DNA from: Variovorax ginsengisoli | Lineage (GTDB): Bacteria > Pseudomonadota > Gammaproteobacteria > Burkholderiales > Burkholderiaceae_C | Reading direction: 5' to 3' | Length of the DNA stretch: 64,000 bases | Assembly (NCBI RefSeq): GCF_030486595.1 | Contig: NZ_JAUJZH010000007.1 | Span: 124,001-188,000, forward strand | Shown: piece by piece, positions 8,088-17,503 of the stretch | Layout of the letters: the number at the start of each line of letters is the position of its first letter | Numbering within the stretch: position 1 is the first letter of the stretch | The notes under the pieces: model-generated | Database searches by the model: none | The model's input: only the letters and a program-made list of their open reading frames with translations | What the model was told of the DNA's origin: nothing | Program-made: the position numbers and the translations under genes

Positions 8088-9002
8088 ATGAAACACCCGG
8101 ACCTCTCCAGCCGACAGCTGCGCGCCTTCCTGACACTGGCCGACCAGCGCAATTTCACCCGTGCCGCCCAGGCCAGCCATTTGTCGCAGCCCGCCTTCAG
8201 CACCTTGATCCGCACGCTCGAAGAGGCGCTGGGCACCCGGCTGTTCGACCGCGACACGCGCAGCGTGCAGCTGACGCCCGAAGGCCGGCTGTTCGAAGGC
8301 CCGGCGCGGCGCCTGCTGGACGACATGGGCAGCGCGCTGGCCGACCTGGCCGACCACGTCGAACGACGCACGGGCCGGGTGCGGGTGGCGGCCCTGCCCT
8401 CGCTCGCGGCGGGCTGGCTGCCGGCGATCTTCAAGGAGTTCCAGCAGCGCTGGCCCGGCATCACGCTGGAACTCGACGACGCGCTGTCCGACGCCTGCAT
8501 CGCGCTGCTGCGCGGCGGCCGGGTCGATTTCGCGCTTGCCGCCTCGGACGCGGGCACCGCATCGGCCAGCGACCTGGTGGCGCGCCGGCTCTGCAGCGAT
8601 CGCTTCCACCTGGTCTGCCGCGCCGACCATCCGCTGGCCACCGAGCCGCGCCTGACCCTGAAGAAGCTCGCGCCCTGGCCCTTCATCCAGATGACGCGCA
8701 ACAGCAGCGTGCGCCAGTCGATCGACGCGGTGCTGCACCCACTGCGGCTCAACGCCACCTTCGAGGTCGAGCATCTCGCGACCGTGATGGGGCTGGTCGA
8801 GGCCGGCCTGGGCATCAGCGCGGTGCCGGCGCTGACGCTGTTCCATTTCCGGCGCGAGACCCTGGCCACGCGGCCGCTGGTCCATGCGGCGCTGCAGCGC
8901 ACGGTCCACATCGTGCGGCGGCGTGAAGGCAGCCTTTCGGTGGCGGCGCAGGCCCTGCACGACCTGATCGTCGCGCGGCTGGGCGGCCCCAAGCCCGGCT
9001 GA
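8088..9002 (+). CDS. LysR-family transcriptional regulator
   Basis: 304 residues with a winged helix-turn-helix at about 5-64 (SSRQLRAFLTLADQRNFTRA, then SQPAFSTLIRTLEEALG). An effector-binding periplasmic-protein-like domain follows from about 90, including GLVEAGLGISAVPAL. The start is the ATG at 8088; a very long upstream reading frame is antisense to the AtuA genes. Position and orientation suggest it activates the divergent AtuA-like/Bug operon in response to the imported compound. The inducer is not identifiable. Confidence 0.93.
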   Translation: MKHPDLSSRQLRAFLTLADQRNFTRAAQASHLSQPAFSTLIRTLEEALGTRLFDRDTRSVQLTPEGRLFEGPARRLLDDMGSALADLADHVERRTGRVRVAALPSLAAGWLPAIFKEFQQRWPGITLELDDALSDACIALLRGGRVDFALAASDAGTASASDLVARRLCSDRFHLVCRADHPLATEPRLTLKKLAPWPFIQMTRNSSVRQSIDAVLHPLRLNATFEVEHLATVMGLVEAGLGISAVPALTLFHFRRETLATRPLVHAALQRTVHIVRRREGSLSVAAQALHDLIVARLGGPKPG

Positions 9003-9123
9003 AGGGGCGCTTGTCGCGCACGTGGCGACCGCACATTCGGGCAAGACACCGGGGCCGGCTCCTACATGCGCAGCGCAGTTTCCTCGAACAATGAATCCAC
9101 CCAATCACTGAAAGGTGGACATC

Positions 9124-9405
9124 ATGAAGACGAGACTCTGGATCGTGGCCGCAGCGGCCACCGGCATCATGACCCTGGCCGGCTGCGCCGGCGGCCCCAA
9201 CCAGCAACTCGGCACCGCGGGCGGCGCGGTCGGTGGCGCCTTGGTCGGCAATGCAATCGGCGGCAACACCGCGGCCACGGTCGGTGGCGCGGCGGTCGGC
9301 GGCCTGATCGGCAACCAGGTCGGCAAGAGCGTCGACGAGCGCAACTACCAGCGCCGCTACTACCCGCAGAACAGCTACTACCCGAACAACGGCCCAAGCT
9401 ACTGA
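9124..9405 (+). CDS. glycine-zipper outer-membrane lipoprotein
   Basis: 93-residue lipoprotein. The start at 9124 is supported by AAAGGTGG seven bases upstream; an earlier in-frame GTG would overlap that ribosome site. The signal peptide ends in a lipobox (TLAGCAG). The mature part has two glycine-zipper segments (GTAGGAVGGALVGNAIGG and AATVGGAAVGGLIGNQVG), the 2TM glycine-zipper pattern of SlyB/OsmB-like and Rick_17kDa proteins that associate with the outer membrane. The tail is Tyr/Asn-rich (RRYYPQNSYYPNN). Such proteins are often stress-induced. A rho-independent terminator follows, so the gene is a single transcription unit on its 3' side. Confidence 0.85.
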   Translation: MKTRLWIVAAAATGIMTLAGCAGGPNQQLGTAGGAVGGALVGNAIGGNTAATVGGAAVGGLIGNQVGKSVDERNYQRRYYPQNSYYPNNGPSY

Positions 9406-9430
9406 GCCGCCCGATCCTGGTGAACGAAAG

Positions 9431-9453
9431 GCGCGCCCACGGGTGCGCTTTTT
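9431..9453 (+). terminator. rho-independent terminator after the glycine-zipper lipoprotein gene
   Basis: A GC-rich stem (GCGCGCC paired with GGTGCGC, one G-T pair, loop of four) at 9431-9448 is followed at once by TTTTT. It sits 26 bases after the lipoprotein stop codon, in the right orientation. Confidence 0.75.
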
Positions 9454-9486
9454 CATGCGCCGTGCAACGGCACGTATAAACGCGGC

Positions 9487-10839
9487 ATGAGACAACTGAC
9501 ATCGCTTTTCAGCGTCGCCGCGGCGCTCGTGCTCGGTGCATGCGGATCGCCCGCACGCGCTCCGGCAACCTCAGGCATCGCCGCGCCGTCGAGCACCGCC
9601 TGCCCTGCCGGCATGCCTGCCAATACACGCTGCTACAGCGGGCAGGACAGCGCCGGTGCCTTCTTCTGGGTCGCGATCCCCGCCGACTGGAACCGCGTGC
9701 TCGTGATGCACGCGCATGGCGGCCCCGAGCTCGGCGCACCGACGCTGGAGCGTGCCACCGAGGACCTGCAGCGCTGGGCCGTCACGGTCAAGGCCGGCTA
9801 TGCCTGGGCCGGCTCGACCTACCGCCGCGGCGGCTACGGCGTCACGATGGCGGCCGAGGACACCGAGCGCCTGCGCGCCTGGTTCGTGCAGAACTTCGGC
9901 ACCCCGCGGCGCGCCATTCTCCACGGCCAGAGCTATGGCGCCGGCGTTGCCGCGAAGGCGGCCGAGCTCTATGCCCGGGTCGACAGCGGCAAGGGCCCGT
10001 ACGACGGCCTGCTGCTGACCAGCGGCGTGCTGGGCGGCGGCACCCAGGCCTACGACTACCGGCTCGACCTGCGCGTGGTCTATCAATACGTCTGCAACAA
10101 CCATCCGTTGCCGACCGAGCCCGCCTACCCGCTCTGGCAAGGCCTGCCGCGCGACTCGACGTTGGGCCGCGCCGAACTGGCGCGGCGCATCGACGCCTGC
10201 ACCGGCGTGCGCAAGCCCGCCATCGAGCGCAGCGCGCAGCAAAGTGCCAACCTGCAGGCGATCCTCTCCACCGTCAAGATCCCGGAGCGCTCGCTGGTCG
10301 CCAACATGAACTGGTCGACCTTCCTGTTCCGCGACCTGGTGCAGGAGCGGCTCGACGGCGGCAATCCCTTCGGCAACATCGGCGCGGTCTACAGCGGCTC
10401 GCGCGACGACCCACTGCTCAACACCGCGGTGCTGCGCTATCGGGCCGACCCGGCGGCAGTGGCAAGGCTGGCGGCCGACAGCGACCCGACCGGCCGGGTC
10501 GACATCCCGACCTTGAGCCTGCATGCCATCGACGACCCGACGGCGTTCGTGGAACTCGAATCGGCCTACCGCACGGTGCGCGAACGCGCCGGCACGGCCG
10601 ACTTGCTGGTACAGACCTTCAGCCGCGAATCGGAGCACAGCTATCTGGGCGATGCCGAATACCCGGCGCTGTTCGCTGCGCTGCTCGACTGGATCGACCA
10701 CGGCACGAAGCCGACGCCGGCCGACGTCGCGGCCCGCTGCACGAGCTTCGAGCCGGCCTTCGGCAAGGGTTGCCGCATCGATCCGGCCTACGCGCCGCAG
10801 CCGCTGTCGGCGCGCGTGCCGGCGCGCCAGCGGCCGTAG
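9487..10839 (+). CDS. lipoprotein alpha/beta hydrolase
   Basis: 450 residues with a lipoprotein signal (VLGACGS lipobox, Cys about residue 19) and an alpha/beta-hydrolase fold. The nucleophile elbow is HGQSYGAG (Ser about 152), the likely acid Asp is in SLHAIDDPTAF, and the catalytic His is in RESEHSYLGD near the end. Cysteines are frequent (CPAGMPANTRCYSG, QYVCNNH, DACTG, RCTSF, KGCRID), suggesting several disulfides and a periplasmic or outer-membrane location. The substrate is unknown; the layout recalls secreted peptidase- or esterase-like hydrolases. Its stop lies 7 bases from the end of the convergent dedA-type gene. Confidence 0.8.
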   Translation: MRQLTSLFSVAAALVLGACGSPARAPATSGIAAPSSTACPAGMPANTRCYSGQDSAGAFFWVAIPADWNRVLVMHAHGGPELGAPTLERATEDLQRWAVTVKAGYAWAGSTYRRGGYGVTMAAEDTERLRAWFVQNFGTPRRAILHGQSYGAGVAAKAAELYARVDSGKGPYDGLLLTSGVLGGGTQAYDYRLDLRVVYQYVCNNHPLPTEPAYPLWQGLPRDSTLGRAELARRIDACTGVRKPAIERSAQQSANLQAILSTVKIPERSLVANMNWSTFLFRDLVQERLDGGNPFGNIGAVYSGSRDDPLLNTAVLRYRADPAAVARLAADSDPTGRVDIPTLSLHAIDDPTAFVELESAYRTVRERAGTADLLVQTFSRESEHSYLGDAEYPALFAALLDWIDHGTKPTPADVAARCTSFEPAFGKGCRIDPAYAPQPLSARVPARQRP

Positions 10840-10846
10840 CGGGTGT

Positions 10847-11494
10847 TCAGCGGACGGCCGAAGTGCGGCGGGCGCGCCAGGCGCCGAACAGCGCGATCAG
10901 CCCCGGCACCAGGATCAGCGCCCAGATGACCTTCTCCAGGTTGTCCTTGACGATCGGAAGGTTGCCGAAGAAGAAGCCGATGGTGCACAGGCCCACCACC
11001 CACAGCAGCGCACCCGCGATGTTGAACAAGGTGAACTTGGTGCGCGTCATGTCGGCCACCCCCGCCACGAAGGGCGCGAAAGTGCGGATGAACGGCAGGA
11101 AGCGGGCCGCGATGATGGTCACGCCGCCGTAGCGCTCGTAGAACGCGTGCGCCTGGTCGAAGGCCCGGCGGTTGAAGAAGCGCGAGCTCTCCCACTGGAA
11201 CACCTTGGGCCCGAAGAAGCGACCGATGCTGAAGTTGCACTGGTCGCCCAGGATCGCCGCCGCCAGCAGGATCGGCACCGCCAAGCCGAAGCTCATCAGG
11301 CCCGCGCCGCACAGCGCACCGACGATGAACAGCAGCGAATCGCCGGGCAGGAAGGGCATCACCACCAGCCCGGTCTCGACGAACACGATCAGGAACAGCA
11401 GCGCGTAGACCCAGGTGCCGTAGGCGATGACGAAGGCTTCGAGATGTTTGTCGACATGCAGGATGAAGTCGATGAGAAAGCTGATGATTTCCAT
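10847..11494 (-). CDS. DedA-family membrane protein
   Basis: A 215-residue polytopic protein of the DedA (SNARE-associated/VTT) family, members of which are linked to lipid flipping, envelope integrity and proton-dependent resistance. Family marks are FVETGLVVMPFLPGDSLLF in the first re-entrant region and AARFLPFIRTFAPFVAG, the conserved arginine-containing motif, plus about five hydrophobic segments. The start is placed at the ATG at 11494 (MEIISFLID), where homologues usually begin; an ATG three codons upstream is possible. It is divergent from mutL across 49 bases. Confidence 0.9.
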   Translation of the reverse strand: MEIISFLIDFILHVDKHLEAFVIAYGTWVYALLFLIVFVETGLVVMPFLPGDSLLFIVGALCGAGLMSFGLAVPILLAAAILGDQCNFSIGRFFGPKVFQWESSRFFNRRAFDQAHAFYERYGGVTIIAARFLPFIRTFAPFVAGVADMTRTKFTLFNIAGALLWVVGLCTIGFFFGNLPIVKDNLEKVIWALILVPGLIALFGAWRARRTSAVR

Positions 11495-11543
11495 GGCGCG
11501 CATTATCCCGGTGCGGCGCGACAGGCCCTTCTAGAATATCCCC

Positions 11544-13400
11544 GTGAGTGCTCTTCCCTCTTCCCTCGCCCCCGCCGAGCGGCGCCCGATCCGCGAACTC
11601 CCCGACGAACTGATCAGCCAGATCGCGGCCGGTGAAGTGGTCGAGCGGCCGGCCTCCGTGGTGCGCGAACTGCTCGACAACGCGCTCGATGCCGGGGCCC
11701 GGCAGATCACGGTGCGGCTTTCGGCCGGCGGCGTGCGGCTGATCTCGGTCGAGGACGATGGCCTCGGCCTGCCGCGCGAAGAGTTGCCGCTGGCGCTGCG
11801 CCGCCACGCCACCAGCAAGATCGCCAGCCTGAACGACCTCGAGACCGTCGGCACGATGGGCTTTCGCGGCGAGGCGCTGGCCGCCATCAACGCGATCGCC
11901 GAGCTCAGCGTGCTGTCGCGCTTCAACGGCGCCGACGGTGCCTTCGCGCTCGACGGCCGCACCGGCGAACTGCGCCCGGTAGCACGCGCCACGGGCACCA
12001 CGGTCGAGGTCCGCGAATTGTTCTTCGCCACGCCGGCACGGCGCAAGTTCCTGAAGACCGATGCCACCGAACTGGCCCACTGCATCGAGGCGGTCCGTCG
12101 CCACGCGCTGGCACGCCCGGAGGTCGGCTTCTCGATCTGGCACGACGGCCGCCTGGTCGAGCAGTGGCGCGCCGCCACCGGGCGCGACCAGCGCCTGGCC
12201 GACACGCTCGGCGACGACTTCGTGACGCACAGCGTCGTGGTCGAGCGCGAAGGCGGCCCGGTGCGGGTCAGCGGCCGCGCCGGCATTCCGGACGCGGCCC
12301 GCTCGCGCGCCGACCAACAGTTCTTCTATGTCAACGGCCGCTTCGTCCGCGACAAGGTGCTGGCCCACGCGGTGCGCAGCGCCTACGAGGACGTGCTGCA
12401 CGGCCAGCGCCAGCCGGTCTACGCGCTGTACCTCGAGATCGACCCGGCGCGGGTCGACGTCAACGTCCACCCGACCAAGATCGAGGTGCGCTTCCGCGAC
12501 GGCCGCGAGGTGCACCAGGCGGTGCGCCACGCGATCGAGGACGCCCTGGCCGCACCGCGGGCCGGCGACGCGGTGGCGGCGCCGGCCGAGCCGTTCTTCA
12601 AGCCCCGGCTGGCGCCGGCTTCGGCGTCGTGGACGCAGCCCGGCATGCAGTTCGGTACCGAACGCGGGCTGGGCGACGCGGCGGCGATGTGGCCGGCCGA
12701 GCGGCGCGAGGCACCGCCCGCGTTCTCGCAACCCGTTGTCGCCTCGGAGCGCGCTCCGGACCTGCCGGCGCAGCCTGCAGGCGCCCAGCCTCGGTCCGAA
12801 CCCGCCACCGCCGAAGCCTGGCCCCTGGGCCGCGCCCTGGCCCAGTTGCAGGGCATCTACATCCTGGCCGAGAACAGCCAGGGGCTGGTCATCGTCGACA
12901 TGCACGCCGCCCATGAGCGCATCGTGTACGAGCGCCTGAAGACCCAGCTCGACGGCGCGGCCATCAGCAGCCAGCCGCTGCTCATCCCCGCCACTTTCGC
13001 CGCCACCCCCCAGGAAGTGGCGACCGCCGAGGCCTGCGTGGCGGTGCTGCCCGCACTCGGACTCGAGATCACGCCGCTCTCGCCGCGCACCCTGGCGGTG
13101 CGCGCCGTGCCTGGCACCCTCGCCGACGGCGACCCGGTCGAACTGGCGCGCAGCGTGCTGGCCGAACTGGCACTCCACGACGCCAGCACCGTGGTCCAGC
13201 GGGCCCAGAACGAGTTGCTGTCCACCATGGCCTGCCACGGCGCGGTGCGCGCCAACCGCAAGCTGACGCTCGACGAAATGAACGCGCTGCTGCGCCAGAT
13301 GGAGGCCACCGAGCGCTCCGACCAGTGCAACCACGGCCGGCCGACCTGGCGCCAGTTGTCGGTCCGCGAGCTCGACGCGCTCTTCATGCGCGGGCGCTGA
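11544..13400 (+). CDS. mutL: DNA mismatch repair protein MutL (endonuclease-type)
   Basis: 618 residues. The N-terminal GHKL ATPase motifs are complete: ELLDNALDAGA, EDDGLGL, RHATSKI and MGFRGEAL. A Pro/Ala-rich linker spans about 335-425. The C-terminal dimerisation/endonuclease domain carries DMHAAHERIVYE (from residue 452), a version of the metal-binding DQHAx2Ex4E motif, with ACHGAVRA (about 561) and CNHGRP (about 595), the accompanying zinc-site motifs. It couples MutS mismatch recognition to strand incision. The start is a GTG (11544). It belongs to the same ancestral cluster as tsaE, amiC and miaA. Confidence 0.96.
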   Translation: MSALPSSLAPAERRPIRELPDELISQIAAGEVVERPASVVRELLDNALDAGARQITVRLSAGGVRLISVEDDGLGLPREELPLALRRHATSKIASLNDLETVGTMGFRGEALAAINAIAELSVLSRFNGADGAFALDGRTGELRPVARATGTTVEVRELFFATPARRKFLKTDATELAHCIEAVRRHALARPEVGFSIWHDGRLVEQWRAATGRDQRLADTLGDDFVTHSVVVEREGGPVRVSGRAGIPDAARSRADQQFFYVNGRFVRDKVLAHAVRSAYEDVLHGQRQPVYALYLEIDPARVDVNVHPTKIEVRFRDGREVHQAVRHAIEDALAAPRAGDAVAAPAEPFFKPRLAPASASWTQPGMQFGTERGLGDAAAMWPAERREAPPAFSQPVVASERAPDLPAQPAGAQPRSEPATAEAWPLGRALAQLQGIYILAENSQGLVIVDMHAAHERIVYERLKTQLDGAAISSQPLLIPATFAATPQEVATAEACVAVLPALGLEITPLSPRTLAVRAVPGTLADGDPVELARSVLAELALHDASTVVQRAQNELLSTMACHGAVRANRKLTLDEMNALLRQMEATERSDQCNHGRPTWRQLSVRELDALFMRGR

Positions 13401-13560
13401 GCAGGCTTTTCCTCCGCTTACATTTCGCGGAAACAAGTCGGAAAGCAGCCAAAAGCGTTACAAATACTAGGGTTTACCGGGTCATCGACTCGGTCGGCAC
13501 GACCGTTGCATAGGGTCTGTTGTTGAACTTTCGGGCTCACCGCCTGTCCTTCAGCCTTCT

Positions 13561-14541
13561 ATGAAATCCTGGTCACTCGTCGCCTCCGCCACTGCCCTGG
13601 TCGCCCTGCTGGCCGGCGGCTGTTCGACCCTCGACGAGCGCCAGCGCGAATGGATCTTCCAGCCGAGCGACCGCAGCTGGGGCAATTCGGAAGCCATGAG
13701 CCAGGGCATGGACGACGTCTGGATCGATTTCAAGTCCTCGCTCACCGGCGAGCCCGCGCGCCTGCATGGCCTGTGGCTGGGCGGCGCGCCGGAATCGGCC
13801 GACACGCCGGTGCTGCTCTACCTTCACGGCGCCCGCTACAACGTCGCCGGCTCGGCGCCCCGCATGCGCCGCATGCACGAACTGGGCTTCTCGGTGCTGG
13901 CCATCGACTACCGCGGCTTCGGCAAGAGTTCGGCCGGCCTGCCCTCGGAGGACTCGGCGCGCGAGGATGCGCTGGCCGCATGGACCTGGCTCGCCGCCCG
14001 CCACCCGAAGCAGCGGCGCTACATCTTCGGCCACTCGCTCGGCGGCGCCATCGGCATCGACCTGGCTTCGCGCGTGAACGACGAGAGCGGCACCATCGTC
14101 GAGAGCACCTTCACCTCGATCGCCGACGTGGCCAGCAGCTTCAAGTGGGGCTGGCTGCCCGTCAGGCCCTTCATCACCCAGCGCTTCGAGGCCATCAGCA
14201 AGGTCAAGGACATCGGCGCCCCTCTCCTGGTCGTGCACGGTGCGGCCGACAGCCTGATCAACCCGACCCTGGGCCGCAAGCTCTATGACGCCGCGACCGT
14301 GCCAAAGATGTTCGTGCTGGTACAGGGCGGCTCGCACCACAACGCCAATTCGATCGGCCAGGCCCAATACCGCGCGGCGCTGGCGCAGCTCTTTCGCATG
14401 GAGGAGCCGCCGATCGAGACGGCCGTTCAGGACGGCGAAGCGCCGGTGCCGCCGGCGGCGCTGCCGTCGCCGCCGACGCCGACGCCCGCGGAAACCACCG
14501 CGCTGCGCCCGCACCCGCCCACGCCCACGCCGGCGATCTGA
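13561..14541 (+). CDS. lipoprotein alpha/beta hydrolase (BEM46/ABHD13-like)
   Basis: 326 residues. The lipobox is LLAGGCST. The hydrolase core resembles the BEM46/ABHD13 group: oxyanion-loop region LLYLHGARYNVAG, VLAIDYRGFGKSS, nucleophile elbow FGHSLGGA, Asp in LLVVHGAADSLI, and His in QGGSHHNAN. The last 45 residues are a Pro/Thr/Ala-rich tail (PSPPTPTPAETTAL) with no fold evident. The substrate is unknown. The 160 bases upstream (13401-13560) hold no gene. No strong ribosome site precedes the start, so translation may be weak. Confidence 0.82.
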   Translation: MKSWSLVASATALVALLAGGCSTLDERQREWIFQPSDRSWGNSEAMSQGMDDVWIDFKSSLTGEPARLHGLWLGGAPESADTPVLLYLHGARYNVAGSAPRMRRMHELGFSVLAIDYRGFGKSSAGLPSEDSAREDALAAWTWLAARHPKQRRYIFGHSLGGAIGIDLASRVNDESGTIVESTFTSIADVASSFKWGWLPVRPFITQRFEAISKVKDIGAPLLVVHGAADSLINPTLGRKLYDAATVPKMFVLVQGGSHHNANSIGQAQYRAALAQLFRMEEPPIETAVQDGEAPVPPAALPSPPTPTPAETTALRPHPPTPTPAI

Positions 14542-14576
14542 GCCGCCTCGGCGGCGCGTTTGTTAACCTCGGGCGC

Positions 14577-15821
14577 ATGCCGCCTCCTGCCGCCACGGCC
14601 CTTCCCCGCTCCGCTCCGTCCGACTTGGGCATGTCGCCGGCCCTGGTCGTCCTCACGCTCGCCCTGCTGCTGGGCATCCAGCCGGTCACTACCGATCTCT
14701 ACCTGCCCGCCCTGCCGGCCCTGACCGCCGACCTAGGGGCCCGCATGGCACACGCGCAGCTCACGCTGAGCGCCCTGCTGCTGGCCTTCGGCAGCTCGCA
14801 GCTGGTGTTCGGGCCATTGTCCGATCGCTTCGGGCGGCGCCCGGTGCTGCTGTGGGGTTTGAGCGGCTACGTGCTCGCGAGCATCGGGGGCGTGATGGCC
14901 CCTTCGATCGAGATCCTGATCGTCTTGCGCACGCTGCAGGGCGCGGCCATGGGTGCGGCGGTGATGGCAGCGCGCGCGATCGTGCGCGACCTGTACCAGC
15001 CGGCCGACGGCGCCCGCGTGATGTCGCGCGCCCTCACCGGGCTGGGTGTCATCGCCTGCCTCTGCGCGCCGATCGGCGGACTGGTGTCCGACATGTTCGG
15101 CTGGCGCCTGGCGCTGCTGGTGCCGGCCGTCTTCGGCGCCGGCACGCTGGCCCTGGTCGCCCAGCGCTTCGGCGAGACGCTGCCGCGCCGCAATCCCGAT
15201 GCGCTGCGTCCGGGCACCTTGCTCGCCACCTGGGCGACGGTGCTGCGCAACCCGGTGTTCCTGGCCTTCAGTGCGCTGACCACCGCGTCCTACGGGCTGT
15301 TGTTCACCTTCCTGGCGTCGTCGTCCTTCGTCTTCATCCAGGTGCTCGGGCTCAGCAAGACGCAGTACGGGCTGGTGATGCTGTGGAACTCGCTGGCCTA
15401 CATTTGCGGCACCTTCATCTGCCGGCGCTGGCTGCCGCGCCACGGCGTGCGCGGCAGCGTGGCGCGGGCCGCCGGCCTGACGCTGGCGGGCGGCACCGCG
15501 ATGGGCCTGCTGGCGCTGGCCGGCGTGGTCTCGGTCGCCGCCCTGGTCGGGCCGCTGACGCTCATGATGCTGGGCCACGGCGTCCACCAGCCCTGCGGCC
15601 AGAGCGGCGCGGTCGGTCCGTTCCCGCAGGCCGCGGGCGCCGCCTCGGCGCTCAACGGCTTCATCATGATGCTCGCCGCCTTCGCGATCGGCGGCTGGCT
15701 CGGCACCCGCATGGACGGCACCGTGATGCCGCTGGCGCTCGGCATGTGGTTCTGGAGCGCCTGCATCGCAGCCGTCGCCTGGACCCTGGTGCGCCGCCAG
15801 GGGGGGTCGCGTGGCCACTGA
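14577..15821 (+). CDS. Bcr/CflA-family MFS drug exporter
   Basis: 414 residues with twelve hydrophobic segments, of the major facilitator DHA1 type. Family marks are [17 protein letters not shown] in helix 1, [16 protein letters not shown] (motif A) between helices 2 and 3, and [17 protein letters not shown], typical of Bcr/CflA proteins that export bicyclomycin, chloramphenicol or sulfonamides. The first 18 residues are Pro/Ser-rich, and a start at the internal ATG at 14631 is possible. It overlaps miaA by 11 bases, implying cotranscription. Confidence 0.9.
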   Translation: MPPPAATALPRSAPSDLGMSPALVVLTLALLLGIQPVTTDLYLPALPALTADLGARMAHAQLTLSALLLAFGSSQLVFGPLSDRFGRRPVLLWGLSGYVLASIGGVMAPSIEILIVLRTLQGAAMGAAVMAARAIVRDLYQPADGARVMSRALTGLGVIACLCAPIGGLVSDMFGWRLALLVPAVFGAGTLALVAQRFGETLPRRNPDALRPGTLLATWATVLRNPVFLAFSALTTASYGLLFTFLASSSFVFIQVLGLSKTQYGLVMLWNSLAYICGTFICRRWLPRHGVRGSVARAAGLTLAGGTAMGLLALAGVVSVAALVGPLTLMMLGHGVHQPCGQSGAVGPFPQAAGAASALNGFIMMLAAFAIGGWLGTRMDGTVMPLALGMWFWSACIAAVAWTLVRRQGGSRGH

Positions 15822-16758
15822 CACGACGCCGGGTGCCTTGCGCTACGTGGCGCTCGCCGGACCGACCGCCGCGGGCAAGACCGCGGCCGCCCTGGCGATC
15901 GCGCGCCGGCGGCCGGTCGAGATCGTCAGCGTCGACTCGGCGCTGGTCTACCGCGGGATGGACATCGGCACCGCCAAGCCCAGCGCGGCCGAGCGGGCCG
16001 AGGTGCCGCACCACCTGATCGACATCCGCGACCCGCGCGAAGCCTACAGCGCGGCCGCCTTCGTCGCCGACGCTCGGCGCCTCATCGCCGAGATCTCGGC
16101 GCGCGGCAAGCTGGCGCTGCTGGTGGGCGGCACGATGCTCTACTTCAAGGCGCTCGCCGACGGCCTCGACGCCATGCCCGCGGCCGACCCGGCGCTGCGC
16201 CGGCAGCTCGAGGCCGAGGCCGCGACGCTGGGCTGGCCCGCGATGCACGCGCGGCTGGCCGAGGTCGACGCGGTCACGGCAGCGCGGCTGGCCCCCAACG
16301 ACAGCCAGCGCATCCAGCGCGCGCTCGAGGTCTGGCATGCGAGCGGCCGGACGCTCGCTAGCTTCCATGCCGCGGCGCAGTCCGGCGGCGGCACGCCGGC
16401 CACCGCCCTGTTCTCGCTCGAGCCCACCGAGCGCGCCTGGCTGAATGCGCGCATCGAGGCCCGCTTCGACGCCATGCTCTCCGAAGGCTTCATCGCGGAG
16501 GTGCAGGCGCTGCGTGCCCGCGGCGACCTGGCGGCCGATCTGCCGTCGATGCGCTGCGTGGGCTATCGCCAGACCTGGGAAGCGCTCGACGGTGCGTGGC
16601 CGATCACCGAACTGCGCGAGCGCGGCGTCGCCGCCACCCGCCAGCTCGCCAAGCGCCAGATGACCTGGCTGCGCAGCATGCCCGGGCGCCATGTCATCGC
16701 TGCCGAGGCGCCGGATGCGATCGCGCAGGTGGTCCGCCAGGTGCTCGAGATCGCATGA
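15811..16758 (+). CDS. miaA: tRNA dimethylallyltransferase MiaA
   Basis: Transfers the dimethylallyl group to A37 of tRNAs reading UNN codons, the first step towards ms2i6A. 315 residues. The P-loop is [11 protein letters not shown]; the substrate-binding motif [17 protein letters not shown] is exact; [11 protein letters not shown] and the C-terminal [10 protein letters not shown] and [13 protein letters not shown] are also present. It starts with GTG inside the end of the exporter gene and overlaps the next gene (ABC ATPase) by ATGA. miaA next to mutL is an ancient arrangement; here two genes separate them, and hfq, which often follows miaA, is absent. Confidence 0.96.
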   Translation: MATDTTPGALRYVALAGPTAAGKTAAALAIARRRPVEIVSVDSALVYRGMDIGTAKPSAAERAEVPHHLIDIRDPREAYSAAAFVADARRLIAEISARGKLALLVGGTMLYFKALADGLDAMPAADPALRRQLEAEAATLGWPAMHARLAEVDAVTAARLAPNDSQRIQRALEVWHASGRTLASFHAAAQSGGGTPATALFSLEPTERAWLNARIEARFDAMLSEGFIAEVQALRARGDLAADLPSMRCVGYRQTWEALDGAWPITELRERGVAATRQLAKRQMTWLRSMPGRHVIAAEAPDAIAQVVRQVLEIA

Positions 16759-17402
16759 CGCTGCGCATCACCGACCTGGGCAAGCGCTATGCAGAGACGC
16801 CGGTGTTCGAGCACGTCACGCTCGAGGTCGCCGACGGCGAGTTCGTGGCGATCGTCGGCGAGTCGGGCGTCGGCAAGTCGACCCTGCTCAACTGCATGGC
16901 CGGCCTGGACAGCTGGGACGCCGGCCGCGTGGTGCACGACGGCACCGACATCGGCATGCTCGACGCCGACGCGCGCGCGCTCTGGCGGCGCCGGCATGTC
17001 GGCTTCGTGTTCCAGGCCTTCCATGTGCTGCCGCACCTGGACGTGGCCCAGAACGTCGCGCTGCCGCTGATGCTGCTGGGGCGCAACGACCCGCCGCGGG
17101 TGGCCGGCATGCTCGACGCCGTCGGCCTCGCCGGCCTCGGCCCGCGCCTGCCGCAGCAATTGAGCGGCGGCCAGTTGCAGCGCGTCGCGATCGCCCGCGC
17201 CTTGATCCATGCGCCCGCGCTGCTGCTGGCCGACGAGCCCACCGGCAACCTCGACCCGGGCACCGCGGCGCGGGTGATGGACGTGCTGCTGTCCCAGACG
17301 CGCGCCCAGGGCGCGTCGCTGGTGCTGGTGACCCACTCCGAAACCGCGGCCGCGCGCGCCGACAGGGTGCTGCACCTGAGCGCTGAAGGGATTCGGGTCT
17401 GA
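16755..17402 (+). CDS. LolD/MacB-like ABC transporter ATP-binding protein
   Basis: 215-residue cytoplasmic ATPase of the LolD/MacB/FtsE class. Motifs are Walker [11 protein letters not shown]-loop [14 protein letters not shown], signature [15 protein letters not shown], Walker [14 protein letters not shown] and the switch His in LVLVTHS. It is coupled to miaA by ATGA. No permease follows directly. The most likely partner is the FtsX-type permease starting at 20226, because ATPase, FtsX permease and AttH/CrtC-like protein often form one operon. In this genome a ammonia-lyase gene and an ECF sigma module lie between them. Confidence 0.92.
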   Translation: MTLRITDLGKRYAETPVFEHVTLEVADGEFVAIVGESGVGKSTLLNCMAGLDSWDAGRVVHDGTDIGMLDADARALWRRRHVGFVFQAFHVLPHLDVAQNVALPLMLLGRNDPPRVAGMLDAVGLAGLGPRLPQQLSGGQLQRVAIARALIHAPALLLADEPTGNLDPGTAARVMDVLLSQTRAQGASLVLVTHSETAAARADRVLHLSAEGIRV

Positions 17403-17503
17403 TTCGGCTTTCCTGGGTCGGGGCGGGCTCACGCCGACGGTTGATCCTCGGCAGCATCCCTCGGCACGCGCCCCTGCAAAATGTTGTCGCGGATCACGCA
17501 GCT

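Noticed and set aside
9487..14541. Two lipoprotein hydrolases as a duplicated pair
   Set aside because: The proteins differ in length and motif context (HGQSYGAG versus FGHSLGGA) and in tail structure, so they are separate families rather than recent duplicates.
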